A DNA stretch of 64,000 nucleotides, taken from contig OZ037767.1 of assembly GCA_964035545.1 (NCBI GenBank), forward strand, positions 22,261,628 through 22,325,627. Reading direction: 5' to 3'. The notes under the pieces were generated by a model. It searched no databases. It was not told the origin of the DNA and worked only from the letters and a program-made list of their open reading frames with translations. The number at the start of each line of letters is the position of its first letter. Position 1 is the stretch's first letter. A program made the translations under genes and the position numbers. This document shows, piece by piece, positions 18,160 through 31,300 of the stretch. Origin of the DNA: Bugula neritina. Lineage: Eukaryota; Bryozoa; Gymnolaemata; Cheilostomatida; Bugulidae.

Positions 18160-20200
18160 ATGGATGAGTCTGTATCCCAGCCTCCAACTCAACCCCCACA
18201 CTCAACTTCATTTCAAACTAAACTTTCAACGCAAAGTTGGTAAATTATATAACTCAAACCTTTTGACCAGTGGTTAAGGACTGTATCAAATTAGATCTGG
18301 AGCAGACCTATCAAGTAGCAGTAAATATACTGAATATTGTGTGAGGTGTAGTTTCGACAGAGCATCATGCTGTATAAGGTTAGGATACTGATGTGATGAA
18401 ATCTGTAAATATCTACTCATTGACAGTGTGATGTGTAAACTATCGCATATCGTATAACTTGTAGATAAACACCGACTGTGGTTCAACACATTCAGTATAA
18501 ATGAAGAAGATGGCGAGTGGATAGGGAGTTTTACTTCCTGCTACACTATAGAAGAGATCCGAGATATAAGTCCATGTCATACAGTTACTCATATGATACT
18601 GGGAGAGAACATTCCTCCAAGTATTGCTACGCTGTTTTCTCATCTCACAAAGTTGGCGATTTATGATTTAAACAGGGACACTGACTTAAGCAGGTATATC
18701 GTAAGGTTGCAATTTGGAGTTGCAAAAAACGTTATTAACTTCTCAGTCACTTTACTGAATCCAACGCAATCTCTTTGTACCTGCCTTATTATTATTTTGT
18801 CACTCAATTCACAGAAAAAATCTGCATACCTGTTTAGTATTTATGTTTAATGACTTACTTTAGCCAATTGACATTCTTATTCAATGTCAAAACATATATA
18901 TGTAAGACAAGACTTCATTTACTAAAGATATTGTTGCAAGAGCTTTTTGTTCTAGCTTTTAGTAAAATATTGTTTGATGAAAGCTTTTTGTGAAAGCTTT
19001 TGCAATAGCTTTTTACTGGTAGCTTTTGTTTGATGAGTCAGTACAGCTTAAGAACTGAAAGAGGAAAGTTTGCTTTTATTAAAGTTGCAGGCAATTTAGA
19101 CTGTATTGCCCAAATAATTGTTAGAGTTTTGTGAAAAATATAAACTGTTGGCATTAGGCAAAAGGTTGGGTTGTGTCCTGCATCTGTGCAGCCAGCATTC
19201 AGCATCCGTGCTATCACAACACATGGGCATCTGTGCCACTCGGCATCCGTGCCGACACAGATAGCTCTCTCTCAAGCGCGCGTACGTGTGCGTGTGTGTG
19301 TGCGTGTGTGTGTGTGCGTGCGTGCGTGTGCGTGCGCGCGCGCGCGCGTGTGTGTGATGTAATATTTAACAATCATCTATATTATAGAATATAGTATATT
19401 ATAGATATCATAAAATGTAGTATACTATCTATATTATAGAATGTAGTATTTTGTTTAGATCATATATTGTATTATTTCATAGAACCTGTTTGCTTACTGC
19501 TCCATCATAATATACATGATGTCACACTTGTATGCTGTTTTACAGCATATCTTCACTAAAGAATCTTGAGGTATTGAAAGTCTTTGATAATAACATAGCT
19601 GAAGGTCTACCTGATGATATATTCTCATCCTTACTATCATTGAAAGAATTGAACATGGAGAATTGTGAGCTGATGACTCTACCAAGCAGGTGTGTACTAG
19701 GTATCTTGGAGTTACCTTTACCTGTACTTACATAGTTGGCTAGACTCAATATAGCCAGGTAGGGATATTCCAATTTAATGATTTCACCATCTCACTGCTC
19801 TTGTCATTTCTCATGTCTACAACCTGTATGTATATTACAGCATATCTTTCCTGAAGAATCTTGAGGTATTGGATATAACAGAAAATGACCTATCTGAAGG
19901 TATACCTGACATTATATTCACATCCTTACTATCATTGAGAAAGCTACACATGAGGTCCTGCAAACTGGTAGCTCTACCAAACAGGTATATCCTACTTATT
20001 TGGTGACATCTTCAACAACCAGTTATATTTCTCCACTCTTCTAATATACTGATCATGTAGTGGCTTTTTTTCTATTCCTTGCTTTTCTCAATCACTTCGT
20101 TTATTTTTTATGCTTCAGAGATTTTGTCCCTTGAGAAGTTACTCAACATGGTTTGCCTTTCTGACAATCCTTATGCATTATTGAACTGATATTATTCCCT
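18160..20200 (+). CDS. leucine-rich repeat protein (multi-exon)
   Basis: Exons at 18160-18239 (ATG start, MDESVSQPPTQPPHSTS...), 18496-18693, 19546-19689 and 19841-19984 join in phase with GT-AG borders. Exon 2 encodes WIGSFTSCYTIEEIRDIS then THMILGENIPPSIATLF and HLTKLAIYDLN, an N-terminal LRR-like domain. Exons 3 and 4 are both exactly 144 nt (48 codons, two LRRs each) and start and end with nearly the same words: ISSLKNLEVLKVFDNN / ISFLKNLEVLDITEND, and LKELNMENCELMTLPS / LRKLHMRSCKLVALPN. They are clearly a tandem exon duplication. A fifth exon may follow near 20119, which in phase would reach a stop after a few codons, so the 3' end is uncertain. The likely role is protein-protein binding. 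No signal peptide or membrane segment is seen in the visible exons. Confidence 0.65.
19277..19358. repeat. (GT)n/(GC)n simple repeat
   Basis: Alternating purine/pyrimidine tract (cgtgtgcgtg, then gcgcgcgcgcg) in an LRR-gene intron. Open frames of Val/Cys/Arg repeats across it are artefacts. Such tracts can adopt Z-DNA. Confidence 0.95.
19370..19480. repeat. tatagaat-type minisatellite
   Basis: Irregular repeats of atattatagaat/gtagtat, intronic, non-coding. Confidence 0.65.
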
Positions 20201-20644
20201 GCCGCCTTTCCTTCTGCTAACATGTAGCTTTTGGGTGGAGTCCACAGCAAGCCCGATTCAGTGGATGTCAAATGTGATTAGCTTAAATGGGAATTTTTGT
20301 TCTTAAATTATTACATACTAATGATCAAAAAGTCTTATAAACATATGGCTTGCATGCAATTGATTAATTACAAAAGTTGAACATGAGCGAACAATTGCAT
20401 TTTTGTGAAGTAGACTCTTGTCAAATTTGCCAAATTTCGGGTACCTAAATTTTAAGCAGTATCAGTATTATATGTATACTAAATGCTAGGCATTTGTATT
20501 TGACTCACCATTTCCATACAGCTTTGTTAATTCTCATGCACTGCTGAAATTTTCAATAATTTATTAAGAAAAAAAATAATGCTAGCTAAATGGATATACA
20601 TTGATTTGTGAAAATATTAAACACAGAGATTGTTTTTTTTTCAG

Positions 20645-23610
20645 GAATAATACAGTTGATAGAACGGGACAATCTTGCATTGGAGTTCGCAAAAAAGTCA
20701 ACTATTGCGCATGGGGTTAAGCCAAGACAGGAGAGCGTCTGATTTGAATGTTACCCGGACAAAAGTTCGATTTTTGGGCCGCCTCCTCAAAGAACTCAAC
20801 AAATCAGAAGCGGGCTCATTTTGGGATTTTCTGATACCCAAGAAGTATGACTTGGTCAAGGCAACTGTCAGAGAGCTGGGATTGGTAAGCCCCCAGATGT
20901 CAATTCAGGTGTCGAATTACATTAAGAAGTTATGTACTATCAAAATAGGAATCTCTATAGTGAATGAGGACGAGATAGCCCAAAAGCAGGCAGAAAACTT
21001 TTTGAGATTGTATGACAGCAGCTGGTCTGCCGAAATCAATGCGCCAATCGTAAAACATCAAAAGTTGATGCAACCTAACAAAACTCAAGAAACACCTTTA
21101 GACACAGACATTGCGAAGCTGGTAGATTTTATGGACAAAGAAATTGTCAGGCTAATTGAGCAGGCGACGATTGCTGACAACTGCATCAGGCTAAGCAAGG
21201 TTTTATTAACAAAGTTGATCATCTTCAATAGAAGGCGTCCTGCTGAATGCGCAGGCCTAAAAGTAGATGATTACATGAATGCGTCACAGCAGGAAGATCC
21301 GGAGGAAATAGTTAAGAGCCTCACACCTATAGAGCAACTATCAGCAAAACGGTAATTTTTCACTGTATATCACTGAAACTATATAAAAAAAACATTCTTT
21401 TAAAACATGCATCAATGTCTCTTTTTTGTACTGTTATCATATCCTCCAAAACTAGTTTCTTTATTCGTCAAGTTTGGGCCAATCACAATTTTTGATATAA
21501 CTAGTCCATGAAAATGGCTATATAAATGGTATGTTTTTTATCTTGATGATCCTCATTTCAGACTAAGCTTCATAACCTTTAAACTGACACATTTTGCAAG
21601 GTATTGATAATATGTTGTATTTTTAGCATGTCATTGGTGGAGGTTAGAGGCAAGAGCACACGGGGGGGGGGGGGGGGGGCTCAGAAAAGTGTACATTCTC
21701 CTTGATGAGCTCTCCAGAAAAGCGGCAAACACTATACTAGAAAACAGGAAATTTAGTAGCATGTTTGTCTTTGGAAGGTATAGTTTAAGTTAAGATAAAT
21801 AGCCATTGTCATTATTTGGTGTTAATATTTAACAATATATTGGCTGATATAGAAACAAATATCAGTAACATGTATAAAACTATTTGTGTCTGAAGGCCAA
21901 GTAGTGCAAGGTCACTTGACGGGACAGCTGTTCTGGCAGAAGTTGTTGGCTGGTGTCAGAATCTGGAAAAGCCGGAGAGAATAAGATCAAGAGGCCTGAG
22001 AAAGTACCTTGCAACTGCTTGCCAGGTACTGAGTTATAAAATGAATTATTTACTAAAAACAATCTATCCAGCACCGTGAGTCTTATTGACTATTTATTCT
22101 ATACGTTATGTATAACACTGCACTGTTTTAGCGTGTCCAATACGCTATCTTTTGTAGGGATGCTTATAGTATGACAAAATTTACTTTTAGGTTCTAAAGC
22201 TTCCTGAAAATGAGCTCAGGATGTTAGCTGACCATATGGGTCATGACCTGAATATCCACACCAACATATATAGGTTACAAACCAACCTAATCGAAAGGGC
22301 AAAGGTTGCCAGGATTTTGGTTGCCGCACATAGTGGGACTATACACAAGTTCCAAGAGCCGAGAGATCTTAACAGCATTTCTGCAGGCAATTATATTTAC
22401 CTGCATAGTAATTCTTACCAATAATTATAGATTTGTTGATTGGTAATTCTTAATTGTTTGTAAGCTTAATTTGTCTGTTTTATTTTCATTTGAGCAAGTA
22501 ATTCGTTGAAAATGCTTGCTTGAAAAATGGCAAGCATGTATTAGAAATTGAGAGTTTTAAATTATATATTTTGAATTGTTCACATAGTTATTGGTAGCAT
22601 TAAATACATTATATATACCGTCTTCCCTGAGCATAACTAACCTCAAATTTATTAAATTTTTTGTTGAAGTCAACTTACAACCACAGCCCTACTTTACTCA
22701 ATTGTATAATATTAGATAACTTGGATTAACTTTTAATAATCGAGGGCAAAAAACCTTTTAAACTGGTTCCTTTATAGTGGTTATAGTCAGAGTGTGCAGT
22801 TTCAATATGATTATAATTTTCTTTGTTTCTGAAACAGATAACATACATCTTGATGATGATACAGATGACGATGGTGAGGAAGAGAAAACCACAGGTACAA
22901 CTTTAAATTTTTAATCACATTCAAATCAACTTTTAAAGACCTGCAAGTGCTTTAGCAATTCTATGTACTTGTGAAAATGCAAACATTATTTGTAACCAAA
23001 ATTGCTAAAGTAACTTGTTATACGTATCACACACTTACAAGAGTAACTTTATTTTGGTGCTGCTCTTCATTGTACTGCTTATATAGTATTTTTATCGAGC
23101 ATACTATGTATTATATTTTAGAAAGCTCTCTGAAAATTTCCACTCCAAACAACGCTATAACAGAACCTAGCAAAATGAAATGTAAGTGTAACTTGGAAGA
23201 CATTTATTTTGTATTATATACGCTATTTTTGTAACCATATTGCTTACCAATTTAAAATGAAGGAAAACTAAAACAGCTCTTTCATTAAAAGCAATAACAA
23301 ATATTTAAATGGTTAAATATTTAAATGATTCTTTCTAAAATGAGTTACCATATCCTACAGATCGGCAAACAAAGTGTGAGGTAAAAATAGTAAACGTATA
23401 GCTGCTCGTTTAGTAACATTGTTGTTTGATTCATCTTTTACAGCAAGATGGCTCCCTGAAGAAAAGAGAGTGTTTAAACAATTTTTTGATGGCAAAAACA
23501 TGCCAGATGCTAAACTCTTGCAAGAAATGGTAAAAAAAATTCCATCAAGATCGAAGGAAATGATCAGGACCCGATGCAACAACATAATTAAAGGAAAACA
23601 AAAATATTAG
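20645..23610 (+). pseudogene. Crypton-like tyrosine recombinase with C-terminal Myb/SANT-like domain, frame-broken
   Basis: Exons at about 20645-21351, 21627-21777, 21896-22025, 22191-22407, 22838-22894, 23122-23181 and 23444-23610 join in matching phases and end at TAG. The first exon opens in one frame (IERDNLALEFAKKSTIAHG) and continues in another from about 20735 (DLNVTRTKVRFLGRLLKELN), so one indel is present. It carries a box I-like LIIFNRRRPAECAGLKVDDY. Exon 2 holds an 18-G run after which sense resumes in another frame (KVYILLDELSRKAANTILEN). Exon 3 ends with the box II-like LRKYLATACQ, and exon 4 has ADHMGHDLNIHTNIYR with the His and the candidate Tyr nucleophile. The last exon encodes WLPEEKRVFKQFF..., a Myb/SANT-like fold. 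Arg, Arg, His and Tyr of the recombinase are present. It is either an old transposon or a domesticated gene; the breaks could be partly assembly errors in homopolymers. Confidence 0.7.
21662..21679 (+). repeat. 18-G homopolymer inside a recombinase exon
   Basis: A run of 18 G in exon 2 of the recombinase. The frame entering the run hits TGA soon after it, while homologous sense continues in a shifted frame, so the run length is suspect. Confidence 0.9.
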
Positions 23611-24113
23611 TTATTACTTGTAAATATTTTTTAAATATATTTTTTATTAACTATGGTAGGCGGTGTGTTCTATCAAAAAATATAGCATTTATCAATCCTC
23701 TAACTCTTATTTTTAGACATTTGTTATGCATACGTATGTTAGCCTTGCCCTTACAGAGACCTGCGTATATATTTCTCCAATGCTGTATTTGTAAGAACAT
23801 AGATTTAAAAGAGCACAGTTGAGTTGCGAGTTAGGGGAATGTAACTCCCAATTTCTATGAAAAAAACCAACATATGTGGCATGCCACCTAGATCAGTTGA
23901 AGATTAAATAAGTCAAAAAAAGGGGGACAACTGCAATTTCTAATATTAACCTACTTATGCTACCTAAATTAAAACTGTGTTTTAGGCACTTCTATGACTA
24001 ATTAGATGTATTTCAGAAAAAAGTATTTAGGTGGTTTTATACAGACCACCTAAATGTACAGAACCATGTAAAGTATGCCCAAATAAAACAGATGCCACTC
24101 AAATGTGCTCTTT

Positions 24114-24202
<89 letters not shown>

Positions 24203-25368
24203 TGAGAAAGAGGTATATAAATAATATTATTATATGTGCAACCAAAGACGCACACAAGTGTATAACTATTAAGTACATATTATTTCTGACCCGCTGAAGA
24301 AAGCAAGTGCATGGCAAGAAAGCAAGATATAATATTATAAATTTGTTCTGGTGAATTGTGAGAGGTATGGCAGGCCTTCTTTACAAATTGAATCCTCAAA
24401 AGTGATTTTAGAATTTATAGAAAAAGAGAGAGAAGAGATAAATAGAGAGTTTCAAGAGCAATTTTATTAATTTACTTTGAGCAAATTTATTACGAAAAGT
24501 TATCACAAAATATCACAGCACATTCAAAATAATATATTGTATAAAAAATAAACAAAACAAGTGTATGTAAGACAGTAATTTGTTAGTAAAAATATAGCCT
24601 TTAGAAAGTCAGCATTAATAATTCAATATTTGCATAATTTATTAATTTAGCTATAGACCAGAAAAATTTATTGCTAAGCATTCAACACCAAAAAAATTTA
24701 TAGCAGTGCAAATAAAAATAGACAAATTTGTAAATGAGCATTAATTAACTGCATCCAAATATAGCCAATATTCAATAAAATGTAAAACTAAAAGTTAAGC
24801 AATGGACACTATTTACCATAAAATATTTTTCACACTCTTCTATAAAAATAGCTTGACAAACGAATGAAATCTGTAAACATTTAAAAAAAAACTATAAAAC
24901 AAGACATTTACGTTTATTACATCAATTTCAATACTAGCCATACAAATCTGAAACACTTGGGATATAAAAATAGGAGTATTAGCAACACAAAATAAGATAA
25001 TGCTGAAGAGAATTTTTTCAATTTTAATCCATTTTATATCAACATTCTGCTACAGTTGATCGTGTGAAAGCCAAAATTTACTGGTAAATTAAATGTTTGA
25101 AAAGTTTGCTACCTAATTACTATCACAGTATTACAGGTAATGCTAGAGCAGCGTATTAGAATAGTAGTAATTCAATTTAAGTTAATACAATTATTGTAGA
25201 CTTTCTGGACATGTAAAGTGGGGTACCAGTATTAATCGTTATATATAAAAAACCTTCACAGTTTTATTGACCAGAAGCTAACTTTAACTTTGTTTCTTAG
25301 GAGTAAATATAAAACTAATTTTGATTAGCCAACAAATAGTAAAACCAAGTCTGATTGGTTAAAGAAAT
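23611..25368. other. intergenic region between recombinase and ECT2L 3' end
   Basis: AT-rich. It contains the (AT)n array at 24117-24200. The right part presumably holds the 3'UTR of the minus-strand ECT2L gene (a minus-strand AATAAA is readable near 25263). No further gene seen. Confidence 0.5.
24117..24200. repeat. (AT)n microsatellite
   Basis: About 84 bp of AT dinucleotides. There is no hammerhead at either flank, unlike the arrays at 15773 and 16170. Confidence 0.97.
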
Positions 25369-28300
25369 CTAGTCTTGAATAGCGGTTTTAATAGCTGACT
25401 CCATAGAATTGACAAATTCAAACTTCTCCTCATGGCTGTTGGCACTGAGGATCCACTCATCCTCACCATAGGAGAGTTTAAACGCATTCCGCATGTCTGC
25501 AAAATGAAGAAATATGTTTATTTCAGTTGCACAATTTAAACTAAAAGTTATTATAGAAGGAAAAAAATAGTAGCCATTGACTGGGTTTAAACTCTTACAC
25601 AACAATTCACTTAGTATTACATGATTCAATAAAGATTACATAATTAACTTAGTATTATGTTATATAATATACTTTTGCCAGAAGGATTTAACAAATTGAG
25701 CTTGATTAGATAAAATTAAAATAATACAAACAGTTTCATCTCTCCAAAACGAACGCTTAAAGCTGACAGAGACTGCGTTCTTAGCACAGACTGGGGTTAC
25801 ACCAGACATGACTTACATCTAGTATCGGGCAAGTCCTTGACTTTCAAGCCAACCAAAGCAACGCTACACTTGAAGAGATATGTTCTAGCCTTAGATCTCT
25901 CAAATGCATGGTGTCCAGTGAGAATGTGAGAGAACATCAGAGCATCATTGAAGAGGAATAGCCCAATATCCTCAACATGCAGGTATATTCTGTACAGAAA
26001 GTAATTGCCTAATAAGTGTGTATAAACATGCAGTGCTAAAGCTATGAAGCTATTCAACACCATAAAGTGTAAACAATACTAAAAAGTCATTTTATCAATC
26101 TAAAATTGTGCTTATAGAGAAGCACTCATCAAACACATCCTTTGTCATATCCACGGCAACAACTTTGGTACAGCATAAATACTACGCACACCCAGTTAAT
26201 CGCCTACCTGCTATCATGAGCTAAACCACCAGAACCTCGCTGCTGTGCCACCATTAAAGAGAAATCTTGTCTAAGAATAAATATCCTGTTCGCCTCCAGG
26301 AGCTGTGGACATCCTTCTATCATCTTCGATATACTGACAAGTTTCCTATCTCTCTGTATACGAGATCTCGTCTGCAGGCATATTTATATATATAATATTC
26401 TAGAGAGTTAAAGATGTGTGCATCTCAAGCAATGATATGTAATTTGTTCTCCTATGTTGAGCAAATACAGAAAGAACCCCTCATTCACACTTACCGTACC
26501 GTAGGTCGTAACGTAAAATATCAGCCATTTTTAACGTGTCTGGGCTGAAGTTTTCAAAGTAGGCTATTAGGTACGATCTATGACACGTCATTGGACAATT
26601 TTATCCAATGAGTCAACGCAAAAGTTTTTCTGTCCAATAGAAGTCCGCCGCAACACTTTTTAATCAAGCAGTGCTTGATTCTACTGTACCGCAACACCGT
26701 ACAGAAAGCTCAGACATTTGTAAAAATGGCTGAAATTTGCTGTAAGTGTGAATGAGGGGGAAGACATACTAAAATGTGTTGAAAAATTAATCTAAATATA
26801 CACCTAGATTTACAAATATAACTAGACAACCTTGGATAATCATATACTACCAAGAAGAGAGGAATACCACAGACTTGCAGTATATGACAAGCTCATTTCG
26901 TTCATAGAAACAGTTGATGATAACACATGAACACAAAAAGAGCCAATAGGAGATGACTAGAAGAGCACGCAGTAGAACCAGGTTACCGATAGGCTGAAAA
27001 TGATTGAGTATCATACTAACCTGTCTAATGACCGTGTCGACTTGCTTAAACTGGTTCAGTGCTGATGTAACATCCTGTCTGTCGGGATTGTCGTGAGGAG
27101 AATTGGCTTTGAGCCAACTCAGCAGTCTGACATATGCTGTTATACGGAGGATCGGAGCAAGATAAAACTCCTGTAACCTGGTAATAATCAACTTAACAAT
27201 TACCATTGCATTCCCAGCATTATAGCTACTTGACAGGAACATTACTATCTCATATCCTATACAAACAGTGCTACACCAATATTCAGATAATTTACAGCAA
27301 ACTAAAACTAGGCTTTCTAAATTAATGAGATTTTATATTTATTTCGATAAATTCAGATCATTTACCAATTCAAACTTGAGCGCACACAACGCAACTACAG
27401 AATATGCAGTAAAATCAAAATGACTGCAACTCCACAGAGAATTTACCCTTTCATTTTCGTAGCTGGCGTAGCTTCTTGTCTCTTTAGAAAAGCTCTAAAA
27501 CCGGGGTTAACTTCAACTTCCCTATCCAACGTCAGAAGGATGGTGGGATAACGAGCTATGTAGTTTACGTACGCAGCCAGTTGGTTGGAAAACTTTAGAA
27601 AAACTTCACCGATGCATTGACTGGCTGACCAATCCCGGACTCGGGGCTTCAAGTCAGTCAGGAACTTCCTGAAGGCAAAACAACAAAATTAGAGAAAAAT
27701 AAGCAGAAATTTTTTGCCGTTTTTAACCCGTTTCTGTCGCTTTTTTACTAACTTTGACTAGTCGACAATATAAAACTTTTCCTATAAATCCGTTACCTTC
27801 ACTAAACTGTTATAAAACAGTTTACACTCACTACTCCTAAATCTGTTAGCTTACTGTAATCTGCTTTTAGCTAAATACTTTGCACAATAAACAAAAAAAG
27901 AGTTATGTTATGTATTTCTAGATTCTAGTTACTAGTATAATGTACAGAAATAACATAATTTAGACAGCTGTGGACAAATTTAATTCAAAATTAAGAATTT
28001 GCATTTATGAATAAACCAGCTCTCAAGGTACAAAGACCTGTGCAACATAAGCAATAGTAAAACGAGAATTAACACGATAACTTGTTGAAAACTACATTGA
28101 AAAAGAAACAATACTTACTCATTCGCATCGTGAATAATCATGATATCAGAGAACAGCTGCTGGACAGTGGAACTAGCAACCACAGCTCTGCAAGTCAAAA
28201 TAACAAAGTGACAAACCATAGGATAAAAAATATGGTAACATATAAATGACACACTTACTTCTGTAATGTAATATATTTAAATTAAACTCGTATTTGTTAA

Positions 28301-31300
28301 CAATGTAGCGCTCTTTCCAACCCACATATTGAGAGAGCTAGCGCTTATATGCAGATTAGAATGTGACATCAAAATGGCAGAAATAAAGAACCCACTAACT
28401 ATAGCCATATGGTAATCATATTATATATGGAATATAGTTTACAATGCAGTGTCTGTAAAACCACAAAATATACGCAAGTATGATATGAATTATGTTACAT
28501 ATACCATGTTAGATTATATTACACTTAAAATAAGAATACTACACACCTGTTGGATTCAATACTCCTCTTCAAGGGAAGAACAAACACTCGTTTGACAATA
28601 TCCAGTTCTTGGTTGTAAGAGATTTCAGTAGACAGGATTTCTTTGGCTATCACAAACCTCCTATCCGGGTGGTCGGCATACTCAACCTGAGGCTAACCAG
28701 ATACAATGACTGAGACATTACATGCTACATCTAATAACTAAGAAGTATACTGTTGTGTTACTTTGTGGATAATTACTTCAATTAATAGATTACATGTATG
28801 TTTAAGTTTTTAATAATTAACAGTTTTTGATTTTATAGACTAAGGCAAACAATTTCAAACGGCATTTTCACACTGTTGAGAAATTAGCTTACAACCATTT
28901 CAACAAAAATTGGGACCAAGATAGATAGAATGCGCCCCTTGGTATAATATAACACTTTCAAGCAGCATTTTTTAAATATTTATCAGCTTTTAAAGTTTAT
29001 TAAAATATCATAATGCACGATTTAGTGCATTATTGCACTGGGATTTTTAGATGTAAGTGCAGTAATGGAGAAATTGAGAAAAGCCTGTGGTACGGATTAG
29101 AAATTTTGCAAACAAAGTTGTGTCCTCGTGATAATTTTACCCGCACTAGAAATTAAAATTTATTAAAAAAGTTAAAGAACTTGGGCTATTCAAATTTTTC
29201 CACTACTGCATCTAAATACCTTTTCAATAGTTGTTTTGGCAACATTTTACCAAAAATTGTCTCAGTTCAAATGGCATACCAACTTAGTAAGTAAAGTTAT
29301 TGCCTACTAGGCCACAGGCAGTTGACTACAAACTTACCATTGTTGAGAGAGAACTGGTGAAAGCTCCACGCCTTCGTCTCATAGACATAAGCTCTTTACT
29401 GCTTGCAGTAGGACTAAACATAATATGACATGCTTATACAACTAGCACAATTAATCATTTAACTAGTTGGCATGATATACCTATGAACTGATGTCACCAA
29501 TAATTTGAAGCAGTAGCAGCATTGAGGTATCACAGAAACTCAAAATATAATCAACATGAGGAGTTTATGTACCTTACAGAGCAGTTAACAAACTAATACA
29601 CTTTGTAAACCTTTCAGTTAAATATAATTTTAATGACTATATATATTTTATGATCTATTCAAATAACAGAACAGAGAATGAGGCAATAAGTTGTAATGAC
29701 GTATATATAAATATATATAAATATTAATATATATTCAATATTTATATATATTCAATATATACAGTAAATAATTACCCTGATGACTTACGAGTGATACAAG
29801 GCAGTCTTTCCTGAAGTAATGAAGGTATCTGATTGGCTATCATTTAGCATATAGCTTTCAGTAGTAGACGGATCATTTATTCCCTCATCTTTGTCTAAAT
29901 CTTTCTTCTCTTCTTCTGCTGCAACAAACATGTGAGCTAACTTGTCCATAACTATTTTATGAGATGGAGTCAACGTATTTGTCTCAATGCTGAACACTTG
30001 TCAAGGAGTTGCTTGCTATAACCAGTAGTAGAGCATCGAATAAAAGATACCACAGTTAAAAAGGTTAAAAGGTACATTTGCCCACAAAGAATCCGTTATA
30101 ACCCAGGATAGCTATGAGGATATTCTACTTTTAGGAAATAGAAAATACAGGATAAAAAATTTACCCTATAAATTTTTTGACGAAAATTCATGTGATGAAC
30201 TAAGATGTACCAGGCTAACCAAAGGCAACTATATATACATATATAAAAGACAAAAAGCATAATTTGTATGCAAAACAACTGAATTTTAAAGCAAATTTAA
30301 AGTAGAATCCTTCATTACCCTCCAAGGAGCTCCTTAAGCCATGAGCTGATTTAGAAGGTGAGTTTTGTTGCAGCAACTTTTGCTTCTGAACGAAATATTC
30401 TGTCATAAATTGCAGAGGATCAACCTGCAAACAGTCAACAACCTGGCCTCAAATATGTTATATAATGTCAACTGGAGTTCACATCTTACTAGCTATAGTT
30501 AGTAGATCTACGTGAATCATACATTTCCTTATTATCGTCATAGTCAGCATCTATTTATATTACTTGTGTAGTTCTTGCTAAACAGTTAGTTAGTTGTTAG
30601 ATTTCACAGTGTTACTATCATTTAATATTCATAGTAGCTGTACCAAATAAATCAACCATGGAATACATTACAAGTCGGCACCATCTTGTCGTATACCATC
30701 ACACATATCCTTATAACAAAATACATCTCAGGGTCTACTAGCCTCAATGAGTTGAGAATCTTGACAGAATAGATTTAGAAATGCGTTCAGGTAGGTGCAG
30801 TAATGGGGAAAATGAGAAAAGCCTATATTCTAGATTAGAAATGTAGTAAAAGAAGTTATGTTCTCAAAGAATTTCAACCCGCGCCCTAAACCAAAAATTA
30901 ATAAGGAAATTAAAGAGCTTAGGCTATCTCCACTACTGCTCCTAAATGGCAATCATACTTAAATCATACTTAAATCATACTTGAGCTCCTTCCAAAAGAA
31001 AAACACATGAATAAAATAACGAGACAAAGGAAGTAAAGACAATATGAATGAAACCATACATTTTGCTGAGTTCCCAGAAGAGACAGAGCTTCTGTAATGA
31101 GAGGGGCTACTCGAGACAGCCCGTGAATGTTACCGAGACTCATTGCATCTGTGACTATCTGACCTAAAGAATACATAGGCATTATAAATAATTGAAACCT
31201 TAAATGTAAAAAATTCAAAAAAGTCAAAAAAAACCAAAGTAATGAAACTTGTGCATTCCAAATTGATTTGATAAATAAGACATTTGTGAAATAATCAACA

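Noticed and set aside
19171-19394. Val/Cys/Arg-rich frames
   Set aside because: Artefacts of the GT/GC simple repeat.
23361-23380. Short candidate exon with AG and GT borders in the recombinase gene
   Set aside because: Including it breaks the phase into the SANT-like exon; joining 23181 to 23444 directly keeps the frame.
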